This document shows, in pieces, positions 1-6,041 of a stretch of 6,153 nucleotides of DNA; position 1 is the first letter of the stretch; the number at the start of each line of letters is the position of its first letter. The stretch covers positions 1 to 6,153 of the forward strand of contig CAMMKE010000061.1 in the NCBI GenBank assembly GCA_946497375.1. Reading direction: 5' to 3'. Both the position numbers and the translations under genes were made by a program. The DNA is from an uncultured Mycoplasmatota bacterium. Lineage in GTDB: Bacteria; Bacillota_I; Bacilli_A; RF39; UBA660. A model generated the notes under the pieces. It ran no database searches and had not been told where the DNA came from. It was given only the letters and a program-made list of their open reading frames with translations.

Positions 1-662
1 GTAAAGACATTATAAATAGCATTATATAGTTGTTGATGCTGATCTACATATTTAGAGATAATAGGTTTAATTTCAAACTCTAGTTTAGTACTTACTTCAT
101 CAATTGGTGTTCCGACTATTAAGTTATTAATTAACTCTACAGTCTTTTTAATATCTTCCATACTAACATTATCTAAAGTTATATTTTTATGCTCTACTTT
201 ACCTTTATCAGTTACAACTATAACTATTAAATGATTAGCATCAAGGGGTACAACTCTAATTTCTTTAAGTAAGTTCTCATGACTTGCTTTACCTAAGACT
301 ACGGCTGTATAAGAAGTCATATCAGAGACAACTTGTAAGCTTTTGTTGATACAGTCACTTAATTCTAATGATTGATTATGGAAAATAATCTGTAATTTTA
401 ACATATCTTCTCCATTCATCTTTCTAGCTTCCATTAGATTATCTACATAATAACGATATCCTTCTTCACTAGGTACTCTACCACTAGAAGTATGAGTTTT
501 CTCTAAGTAACCCAAGTCTTCAAGACTAGCCATTTCACTTCTAACCGTAGCACTGGAACATTTTAATTTCTTACAGAGTTGATTACTACTAACAGGCTTA
601 GCTTGTCTAATATAAGACTCAACAATTAATTTTAATATTTTCTTTTGTCTATCACTAAGCAT
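1..662 (-). CDS. hrcA: Heat-inducible transcription repressor HrcA (3' end beyond the window)
   Basis: HrcA represses class I heat-shock genes (grpE-dnaK-dnaJ, groESL) by binding CIRCE operators as a dimer; its folding depends on GroEL, so it is titrated away under stress. My translation gives 220 codons starting MLSDRQKKILKLIVESYI. The N-terminal winged helix covers about residues 1-75, with SSATVRSEMASLEDLGYLEK as recognition region and SSGRVPSEEGYRYYVD as wing and following segment, both hallmarks of the family. The GAF-like middle part follows (MTSYTAVVLG near residue 115, HLIVIVVTDKGKVEH near 150). The family is usually about 340 residues, so roughly a third is missing because the window ends, not because of a lesion. 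The ATG at 662 has AGGAGG five bases upstream (668-673). It has its own promoter and a CIRCE, so autoregulation is expected. grpE/dnaK probably follow to the left, outside the window. Confidence 0.96.
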   Translation of the reverse strand, partial: MLSDRQKKILKLIVESYIRQAKPVSSNQLCKKLKCSSATVRSEMASLEDLGYLEKTHTSSGRVPSEEGYRYYVDNLMEARKMNGEDMLKLQIIFHNQSLELSDCINKSLQVVSDMTSYTAVVLGKASHENLLKEIRVVPLDANHLIVIVVTDKGKVEHKNITLDNVSMEDIKKTVELINNLIVGTPIDEVSTKLEFEIKPIISKYVDQHQQLYNAIYNVF

Positions 663-734
663 AACTACCTCCTAAGCACTGATTAACTGGATAAATACTA
701 GTTTTAGCATTCCCACTTTTCCATTGCCAATATC

Positions 735-763
735 ATTATATGAAAAAAGTTAGCACTTGTCAA
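735..763 (-). promoter_or_regulatory. Sigma-A promoter of hrcA
   Basis: On the minus strand a consensus -35 TTGACA (763-758) and a consensus -10 TATAAT (740-735) are separated by exactly 17 bases. Transcription should begin near 728, giving a leader of about 65 nt before the hrcA ATG. The -35 box and most of the spacer lie inside the CIRCE operator, so repressor binding would block RNA polymerase directly. I see no convincing hairpin or riboswitch in the leader (663-728). Confidence 0.92.
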
Positions 764-783
764 CTCTTTTTGCTAACTTTTTT
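743..783 (-). terminator. Possible intrinsic terminator sharing the CIRCE palindrome
   Basis: The CIRCE inverted repeat is extended by A6 on one side and T6 or more on the other, so 743-755 (AAAAAAGTTAGCA) and 771-783 (TGCTAACTTTTTT) form a 13-bp stem around a 15-base loop. Read on the minus strand it lies just after the stop of the 57-aa gene (788) and ends in a T6 run, as an intrinsic terminator would. The stem has only three G-C pairs and the T run is itself in the stem, so strength is uncertain. The symmetry would allow action on both strands. Confidence 0.5.
750..776. promoter_or_regulatory. CIRCE operator (HrcA binding site), one arm degenerate
   Basis: The consensus CIRCE is TTAGCACTC-N9-GAGTGCTAA. 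Here the left arm is TTAGCACTT (750-758), the spacer is exactly 9 bases (759-767) and the right arm is TTTTGCTAA (768-776). The outer five to six bases of each arm pair perfectly; the inner three of the right arm depart from consensus. The geometry, the position over the hrcA promoter and the adjacent hrcA gene together make the assignment strong. The imperfect arm may mean weaker binding, which is inference. Confidence 0.9.
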
Positions 784-787
784 TTAA

Positions 788-961
788 TTAACTATGTTCA
801 AGCGCGAATAAATTTAATTCATCAGTAATATTATCCACAAAATCACTAGTAGATCTTCTTTCAAAGCTTAAGTTACTTATCAACAAGAATAATATTAATG
901 TTGCCATAATTAATAAGCTGTACAAAATTGTAGAAATAGCGAAACCTTTATTATCTAACAT
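788..961 (-). CDS. 57-aa membrane protein with pilin-like N-terminus, function unknown
   Basis: The frame encodes 57 residues beginning MLDNKGFAISTILYSLL. A short basic/polar head (DNKG) is followed by a hydrophobic segment at about residues 7-30, and then a polar tail (FERRSTSDFVDNITDELN) that ends HS-TAA. KGF followed by a long hydrophobic helix resembles the type IV prepilin leader, where cleavage would fall after the Gly, but the usual Glu at mature position 5 is Thr here, so processing is uncertain. It could equally be a simple single-pass membrane peptide. The ATG at 961 lies three bases after the stop of the upstream 185-aa gene, and its AAGAGGG ribosome binding site (969-975, spacing 7) sits inside that gene's last codons, so the two are almost certainly co-transcribed. 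No named family is recognised. Confidence 0.78.
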   Translation of the reverse strand: MLDNKGFAISTILYSLLIMATLILFLLISNLSFERRSTSDFVDNITDELNLFALEHS

Positions 962-964
962 ATC

Positions 965-1522
965 TTATCCCTCTTCAATTACTTTAATAACTGCATGAAA
1001 ATGACTATCTCTATCTATTACAAAATCATTATTAATAGCCCATAATCTAATAGAATAATCTTCTTCACTATTCGCATCCAATGTGTCTTCATATAAAACA
1101 CCATCTTGATACTCACTAAGTATTTTAGCGACAGAGGTTTGATGGTCAACACGTAGGCTAAGTTTTAATAGTTCGGTTGGAATAGTCTTAGCAGAACATT
1201 CATCAGTATTTATTCTATTAGTATTAGGCTCTAACACTATTTTATAACTAACACTATTAGCTGTGCTATTCTTAACTGTAAAACTATATTCTGTAGAACT
1301 TAGTCCCACTGCATCACTTACTGGGGAAAATTTTGTTAAATTAATTTTATTACCATCTTTATTATGAAATACTACTCCCATTGCTCCCGTATCTATATCA
1401 CGCTCTCTTTTACTAGAAAAATTGTTATATATTAAATATGTAGAAACTATAGCGAAAGCGAATAGGAAGATTATAATAATTGCACTTTTAATCATATGTC
1501 TGCGATAATATTTTTGATACAT
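965..1522 (-). CDS. 185-aa membrane-anchored extracellular protein, beta-rich, possibly TasA/camelysin-like
   Basis: A basic head (MYQKYYRRHMIK) precedes one strong membrane segment at about residues 13-32 (SAIIIIFLFAFAIVSTYLIY). There is no clear signal-peptidase site, so it is probably an N-terminally anchored protein with its body outside. The remaining 150 residues look like a beta-sandwich: alternating strands such as EYSFTVKNSTANSVSYKIVL, then LLKLSLRV, and near the end DYSIRLWAI and HAVIKVIEEG. The order of a 'N-x-Y-x-I-x-L' strand, a weak middle and a 'Y-x-I-x-L-W' strand recalls TasA/CalY biofilm fibre proteins; this is a shape resemblance only. Translation is taken from the ATG at 1522, because the GTG nine bases upstream lies within the ribosome binding site. 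It is the first gene of a two-gene unit with the 57-aa protein. There is a single Cys. Confidence 0.82.
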   Translation of the reverse strand: MYQKYYRRHMIKSAIIIIFLFAFAIVSTYLIYNNFSSKRERDIDTGAMGVVFHNKDGNKINLTKFSPVSDAVGLSSTEYSFTVKNSTANSVSYKIVLEPNTNRINTDECSAKTIPTELLKLSLRVDHQTSVAKILSEYQDGVLYEDTLDANSEEDYSIRLWAINNDFVIDRDSHFHAVIKVIEEG

Positions 1523-1528
1523 AGAAAA

Positions 1529-1535
1529 CACCTCT
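1529..1535 (-). promoter_or_regulatory. Ribosome binding site that fixes the start of the 185-aa gene
   Basis: AGAGGTG on the minus strand lies six bases before the ATG at 1522. The alternative in-frame GTG codon (1531-1529) is part of this motif and has no binding site of its own, so the ATG start is preferred. Confidence 0.75.
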
Positions 1536-1543
1536 TTTTAATT

Positions 1544-1573
1544 ATTGTAAAGCTTTTATATAAAATTAGTCAA
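1544..1573 (-). promoter_or_regulatory. Probable promoter of the two-gene surface-protein unit
   Basis: On the minus strand TTGACT (1573-1568) and TACAAT (1549-1544) are spaced by 18 bases. Each differs from consensus at one position. Transcription would start near 1537, leaving a very short leader that begins almost at the ribosome binding site. It is arranged back to back with the tRNA promoter. Confidence 0.65.
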
Positions 1574-1621
1574 TGAAAAGAAGTTTTTTTACAAAAACAA
1601 GTGTAAATTTTCAAAAAACTC

Positions 1622-1650
1622 TTGAAAAAGATAATAGTTTGTTATATATT
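1622..1650 (+). promoter_or_regulatory. Promoter of tRNA-Arg
   Basis: TTGAAA (1622-1627) and TATATT (1645-1650) are spaced by 17 bases, about 15 bases before the mature tRNA 5' end. The predicted start is near 1657, giving a short 5' leader for RNase P to remove. Confidence 0.7.
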
Positions 1651-1665
1651 AATAATGTCTTATTT

Positions 1666-1742
1666 GTCCGCGTAGCTCAGCTGGATAGAGCAATCGCCTT
1701 CTAAGCGATCGGTCATGCGTTCGAGTCGCATCGTGGACACCA
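1666..1742 (+). tRNA. tRNA-Arg (anticodon UCU), CCA encoded
   Basis: A full cloverleaf can be drawn. The acceptor GTCCGCG (1666-1672) pairs with CGTGGAC (1732-1738) with one G-U pair. The D arm is GCTC/GAGC. The anticodon stem ATCGC/GCGAT encloses loop CTTCTAA with anticodon TCT at 1700-1702, reading AGA and AGG, and A37 follows. The variable loop is five bases. The T arm ATGCG/CGCAT holds loop TTCGAGT. The discriminator is A1739, followed by an encoded CCA (1740-1742). AGA is the dominant Arg codon expected in such an A+T-rich genome. It is a single-gene unit with its own promoter and terminator. Confidence 0.97.
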
Positions 1743-1752
1743 TTATGAAATT

Positions 1753-1776
1753 AAAACAGTCTTAGGACTGTTTTTT
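1753..1776 (+). terminator. Rho-independent terminator after tRNA-Arg
   Basis: AAAACAGTC and GACTGTTTT form a nine-pair stem with loop TTAG, ending in a T6 run (1771-1776). It starts 11 bases after the CCA end. The A run before the stem gives it some symmetry, so weak action on minus-strand transcripts is possible. Confidence 0.88.
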
Positions 1777-1785
1777 CTATTAAAT

Positions 1786-1817
1786 ACGCTGTGTACTAGT
1801 TTGTAAGGGGTGAATAT
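1786..1817 (+). repeat. Terminal inverted repeat of the IS (left in window; transposase 3' end)
   Basis: This end reads ACGCTGTGTACTAG, then a TTGTAAGGGGTGAAT core. It matches the reverse complement of 2931-2962 at 26 of 32 positions, the first ten without mismatch. The transposase stop codon (1796-1798) lies inside this repeat. Confidence 0.88.
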
Positions 1818-2838
1818 TTATACTCAGCATATACTTCATTGGAGTCAATACCAGAAGAATTATCATAAACATTATTTGAATTAATATTGCATTTATTATC
1901 AGTAGCCTTTTTCATCATAGTTAAAGGCCTTTTTAATGTTTCAGTAGTATAACTAATAATTTTTTGAAAACTAAACCAATCTAAATAATGTTGTAAATGT
2001 TTTGTTGAAACACCTCTAAAGCCAGAAATAAAAGTAGCCCATTCTGAATGTCAAAAATTAATATTTCCTAAACTATATCCGTTAATATTTTTGTAGGTTC
2101 CTGATTTAACTTGTTCTAATCTTATAGAATTATCTTTAGCAAATTTTTCATAAGAAGTCTTACAATCTGTAAATAAACAAGTTACATCATTTAATCTATT
2201 AGAAAATGCTTTCTCTACTTCTAATGAAGTTATGGGACCAGTACCAACAATTTCTAAAAAGAAATTATCATCTTCGTCAATAACTGAAGCAATACATACT
2301 TGATGGTCATTTATACCTCTTTTTGAATTTTCATTATTAGAAGAACGAGGTTTAGAAAAACGTGGCACATTTTCTTTCTTTGTACCTTTTAAATTTATAG
2401 ATTCATATGTTTCATCACCTTCAGCAATACCTCTTAATTTAATATTTTCTCTTATTATTGATATGCAATCTAAAACTTTGTGACGTAACAAAAATACTGT
2501 ATTCTTATTAACATTCATTTTAGCTGCTGTTTTTCTAATTGATAATTTATCATCCATACACTCGAAAAAAACAATAATTGTTCATATGTTAATTTCAGAT
2601 ATGATACTAGAGTATTAGTACAAGCATTAAATTTTTTACTACAATCTTTGCATTGATAAGATTGAACTTTATTTTTATAATGCCTATTTTTAATTACGTG
2701 TTCTGAATTACATTTTGGACATAAAATTAAAGTTTTCTCACTATCAACAAATCTAGAATTTGTGTTCTTTCTATCTTTAACAATATTTAAAGCTTCAACT
2801 ATTTTGTTAATTAATTCTTCAATTTCTATATGTTCCAT
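1796..2838 (-). pseudogene. IS1595-like transposase, disrupted by a frameshift and an in-frame TGA
   Basis: Joining the frames gives about 347 residues. Part 1 (2838 to about 2565) has a zinc ribbon, C40-x2-C43 (LCPKCNSEH) and C63-x2-C66 (YQCKDCSKKF), then LKLTYEQLL. Part 2 (about 2564-2054) opens ECMDDKLSIRKTAAKMNVNK, a helix-turn-helix typical of the family. It continues with the first catalytic Asp in AEGDETYES and the second in LFTDCKTSYEKF. Part 3 (2050-1796), after TGA at 2053-2051, continues HSEWATFISGFRGVSTKHLQ and HYLDWF to TAG in the inverted repeat; FRGVSTK is a family signature. The frames change at a run of seven T (2571-2565, minus strand); eight would restore FFFECMDDK, matching the length usual in homologues. 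Everything else is well preserved, so the damage looks recent. The third catalytic residue is expected around the TGA, so the truncated product should be inactive. Confidence 0.88.
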
Positions 2839-2900
2839 AACATTTCTAAAAAAATATCTCTAATTAGCCAGCCAAGCAAATATTCATCTTCGACATATTC

Positions 2901-2929
2901 ATTATACTATATAACCTTGTGTTTGAAAA
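2901..2929 (-). promoter_or_regulatory. Putative transposase promoter within the IS
   Basis: On the minus strand a perfect -10 TATAAT (2906-2901) is preceded at 17 bases by a poor -35 TTTTCA (2929-2924). Transcription would begin near 2894 and leave a leader of about 55 nt. No strong ribosome binding site precedes the ATG at 2838, consistent with the low expression usual for transposases. Confidence 0.5.
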
Positions 2930-2930
2930 T

Positions 2931-2962
2931 ACATTTACCCCCTATAATCTAATACACAGCGT
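2931..2962 (-). repeat. Terminal inverted repeat of the IS (right in window; transposase 5' side)
   Basis: Read on the minus strand from 2962 it is ACGCTGTGTATTAG, then ATTATAGGGGGTAAAT. It pairs with the 1786-1817 repeat with six mismatches in 32. It lies immediately upstream of the putative transposase promoter. Confidence 0.88.
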
Positions 2963-3005
2963 TTCTAGTTTAAAAGTATAATCTTTTTGTTTTAATAACA
3001 ATGCT

Positions 3006-6000
3006 TCACTCTACAGATTTTAATGAGTCTATCATGTCTATTCTTTTTAAGATAAAGTATGTTATTACTTGTACTATAATACTAAATACTATAATAATTA
3101 TAAATGATAGAACATAACTTAATGGTTTAATTGTTTTTATAAATAGAATCTCATCAGTTTCAGCTATCATTAAGATAAAGGTATTTAGAGAAAAGCCTAA
3201 GAATATTCCTACTATTATACCTACTATAGTTAAAATAATAGTCTCTCTATAGACATAACTAGATACTTCTCTATCTCTAAAACCTAAGACTTTTAGGGTT
3301 GCTATTTCTCTTTTCCTTTCATTCATATTAATAATTGTAAGATTATATAAAACTGTTATAGCAAGAAAACTTGAGAAAGCGATTATTAGATAAACTATAT
3401 TATTCATACCAGCGATAATATCATTAAACATATCCATATTATCTTCTGTATATTGAATCGCTCCAAAGTATCCTGTATCTAATAAATTATTAGATAGTTT
3501 TTCTTTATTAATAGAATTATCTAAATTAACGAGATAACTATTAAACTCATCATCATTAAATATCTCTTCATAATAAGTACTATTCATATACATAAAGTTA
3601 CTTATATAGTTTTCAGTAATACCACTTACTTTAACGATAAATAGGCGATTATCACTATTTCTAATACTAATATTTTCTCCTACTTTAGCATCTAACAACT
3701 CTGCCATTTTCTCTGTAATGATAACGCCATCATCACTTAAGTTTAAAGTACTACCATCAAGTAATTTTAAGGTTACATAGTCATTAATTTTGTCATTACT
3801 CATAAAGGCAATCAAAGTAAAATCCAAGTTTTTATTATTCGCTTTAAAAGTAAAACTAGATATATTAGTAGTTATATAATTTGTTAATTTATTATTAGAT
3901 AAACTCTTCGTAACATCATCTTTATTTACATCATCATTTAAAACAAGTGTGGCATCATAATGCTGTATTTCTCCATATTGGATATCTAATAGGTCACTTA
4001 AACTATCTTTAATACCAAATCCAGTTAATAATAAGGCAGTACATCCGGCAATACCTAAGACGGTCATAAAGATTCTTTTCTTGTATCTAAATAAGTTACG
4101 TAAGGTTATCTTCCAAGAAAATGATAAATGTCTCCAAAATGGTCTAATTCTCTCTAATAATATCTTTTTACCATTCTTAGGAGAAGCTGGTCTTAAAATA
4201 GTAGCAGGTGCTAATCTAAAGTCTTTAATAAGTGTAATAAATACTACTAAACTCATTAAAATGATTGTTGTAAAAATAATTATCAAACAAGCATAAGGAT
4301 TAGCATAAGTAGAAAGTTCTGGAATTGTAAAAGAGGCTGAGTATACAGTATAAAGTATTCTAGGTATAAGACTATATCCAACACTTAATCCTATAACTAG
4401 TCCTAAAATACAAGCGATAAATACATATAAAAGATAACTAAAAGCAATAGTAGATTTTCTAATACCTATAGATATTAAAGCACCAATTTCACTACGTTCT
4501 TCTTCTATCATTCTATTCATCGTGTTAAAAGCCATAAGGAAAGCTATTAGAATGAAGAATATTGGGAAAACAGCAGCAATAGAATCTACTTTAGTAGCAC
4601 TTTCATAGAATGATGTATAACCAGTTAAGTCACTTCTTGTTAATAAGTACCAAACAGGTTTTTCTATATTTTGTATTTCTTCTTTAGCATTATTTATCTC
4701 CGTCTCGTAGTTAGATATTTCTTCTAAATATAGATTATAGTTAGTATTATATTCATCATAACCTTTTTCTAACTCAATATAGCCCTCATCTATTTCTTTT
4801 TTAGCACTATTTAATTTATTTATTGCATTATTATATTCCCTATTCCAAGTACTTAAAGAATTATTTAAAGTAGCTTCTTCTTCTTTTAAAGTATTATTAG
4901 TATTAATTAATGTTTCTATATTAGTTTTATTAGTTTTTAATTCATTAAGTCTAGCATTTAATGTTTCATATAAACTATCAGTCTCATTTAATTCTTTTAA
5001 TTGTTCTTCAAGACTACTTATATTAGTATTTATGGTATCAAGAGTAGACTGTAAGTTCTCTACTGTAAGCCCTGCACTATTTAAAGCATTATTAAACTCT
5101 GCTTTAGCAGTATTTAAGGCATTAAAGCCATTATTAATTTGTGATTCTGTAGATTCTTTTGTTTTATTAAGACTATATAAACCACTATTATATTCTTCTA
5201 ATCCCTCATCAAGTTTTATTTTATTAGAGTTTAACTCTGTTAGTGCATCATTAAATTTTGTTTCATTTTCGCTCTTTACTTTACTAAGTTCATTCTCTGC
5301 TGCAGTTACTTTATCCATCGCTTCTTTTAGTATCTCTTCATATCTTGCTGTTTCTCTTAATGGTTTTAATTCTTGTAACTTTTTATTTACTTTTTCTATT
5401 ATTTCATCATAACTATCACTATAAGATAATTCTTTTTTAGTATTTAAAGCGATTAAATATATTTCAGTATAATAATCAAGTTTAAAGTTATCTTTAGGAA
5501 CATAGACTAAACTATCAAGTTTTCCATCACCTACAGTCGATATACCTTTATTTTCATAGATATAACTACTACTATTAATAGTTCCTACTACTTTACAAGT
5601 ATTATTATATAGATAAGTATCATCATCTATAGTAATGGTTTCTCCTATTTTAAAAGCTCCATCTTCTCCAAGACACTCACTATTACTTTTAGGCATTTTA
5701 CCTTTAACTAATGTAGGTTTACTAATATCTGATAGAGCACTTACCTTAACAGCATTACCATCTATTAAAGTATCAAAAGAATATGTCCCTTCTACTTCTT
5801 TTATTCCTTTTATATCTTCTAGTGATGCAATATCATCATCTGTAAGTCCCATCGTACTAACTATTTTAAAGTCATATAAATTAGTCTCATCATAATAATT
5901 ATCAAGTGTCTTAATCATATCACTAGCTGTTTCTCTAACTCCTGCAAAAAAAGATGTACCTAATATGACAATAAGTATCAATGATAAGAAACGTCCTTTA

Positions 6001-6041
6001 GACTTCCATATTTTCCTAAAACTATTCTTAAAGATTAACAT
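3006..6041 (-). CDS. FtsX/MacB-type ABC transporter permease with long extracellular coiled coil
   Basis: This is a 1011-residue membrane subunit of an ABC system of unknown substrate, with the duplicated FtsX layout. Visible in order: TM1 at about 18-36 (KSKGRFLSLILIVILG, characteristic of this group), an extracellular MacB-like domain to about 210, a charged coiled coil at about 228-460 rich in Glu, Lys, Asn and Leu, then FtsX domain 1 with TMs near 484-506, 535-556 and 584-606. A second TM start follows near 657-675 (NLFRYKKRIFMTVLGIAG), then another extracellular domain and FtsX domain 2 with TMs near 881-902, 935-956 and 974-997. The cytoplasmic coupling motifs EERSEIGALISIGI and ERKREIATLKVLGF appear in the two halves. 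It ends MIDSLKSVE-TGA. The ATG at 6041 overlaps the ATPase stop as TAATG, so translation is probably coupled. Related proteins may move lipids or peptides or act mechanically from the membrane (MacB-like); the substrate cannot be told. Confidence 0.93.
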   Translation of the reverse strand: MLIFKNSFRKIWKSKGRFLSLILIVILGTSFFAGVRETASDMIKTLDNYYDETNLYDFKIVSTMGLTDDDIASLEDIKGIKEVEGTYSFDTLIDGNAVKVSALSDISKPTLVKGKMPKSNSECLGEDGAFKIGETITIDDDTYLYNNTCKVVGTINSSSYIYENKGISTVGDGKLDSLVYVPKDNFKLDYYTEIYLIALNTKKELSYSDSYDEIIEKVNKKLQELKPLRETARYEEILKEAMDKVTAAENELSKVKSENETKFNDALTELNSNKIKLDEGLEEYNSGLYSLNKTKESTESQINNGFNALNTAKAEFNNALNSAGLTVENLQSTLDTINTNISSLEEQLKELNETDSLYETLNARLNELKTNKTNIETLINTNNTLKEEEATLNNSLSTWNREYNNAINKLNSAKKEIDEGYIELEKGYDEYNTNYNLYLEEISNYETEINNAKEEIQNIEKPVWYLLTRSDLTGYTSFYESATKVDSIAAVFPIFFILIAFLMAFNTMNRMIEEERSEIGALISIGIRKSTIAFSYLLYVFIACILGLVIGLSVGYSLIPRILYTVYSASFTIPELSTYANPYACLIIIFTTIILMSLVVFITLIKDFRLAPATILRPASPKNGKKILLERIRPFWRHLSFSWKITLRNLFRYKKRIFMTVLGIAGCTALLLTGFGIKDSLSDLLDIQYGEIQHYDATLVLNDDVNKDDVTKSLSNNKLTNYITTNISSFTFKANNKNLDFTLIAFMSNDKINDYVTLKLLDGSTLNLSDDGVIITEKMAELLDAKVGENISIRNSDNRLFIVKVSGITENYISNFMYMNSTYYEEIFNDDEFNSYLVNLDNSINKEKLSNNLLDTGYFGAIQYTEDNMDMFNDIIAGMNNIVYLIIAFSSFLAITVLYNLTIINMNERKREIATLKVLGFRDREVSSYVYRETIILTIVGIIVGIFLGFSLNTFILMIAETDEILFIKTIKPLSYVLSFIIIIVFSIIVQVITYFILKRIDMIDSLKSVE

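Larger units (their letters stand above)
1786..2962 (-). mobile_element. IS1595-like insertion sequence, 1177 bp, apparently inactive
   Basis: The element is bounded by imperfect terminal inverted repeats beginning ACGCTGTGTA at both ends and contains a single minus-strand transposase gene that fills almost the whole interval. The transposase has the two-part layout of the IS1595 family, a zinc ribbon followed by a DDE-type domain, and the length suits that family. The gene is broken in two places, so autonomous movement is unlikely. No clean 8-bp target duplication is visible: the flanks are TATTAAAT on the left and TTCTAGTT on the right. It sits between the terminator of tRNA-Arg and the 3' end of the ABC permease, disrupting neither. 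Confidence 0.85.

Noticed and set aside
1529..1531. GTG as start of the surface-protein gene (three residues longer)
   Set aside because: The codon is part of the AGAGGTG ribosome binding site for the ATG at 1522 and has no binding site of its own.
1608..1628. TTTTCAA...TTGAAAA inverted repeat over the tRNA promoter -35 as an operator
   Set aside because: It is a pure A/T-type repeat of seven bases in an A+T-rich spacer, easily expected by chance, and no regulator is suggested nearby.
2515..2838. The two transposase frames as separate genes (a zinc-ribbon protein and a small DDE protein)
   Set aside because: Together they give one IS1595-like protein in the right domain order. The last residues of the first frame after the T tract match nothing and overlap the helix-turn-helix of the second.
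4081..4296. Open plus-strand frame of 71 codons
   Set aside because: It lies entirely opposite the permease gene, has no ribosome binding site or recognisable domain, and its composition is that of the antisense strand of membrane-protein codons.
5032..5412. Open plus-strand frame of 126 codons rich in Ser, Leu and Phe
   Set aside because: It is antisense to the coiled-coil part of the permease. Glu/Lys/Asn-rich codons read backwards give Ser/Leu/Phe, which explains its apparent hydrophobicity.
5635..5895. Open plus-strand frame of 86 codons
   Set aside because: It is a shadow of the well-supported outer domain of the permease, with no start signals or family resemblance.
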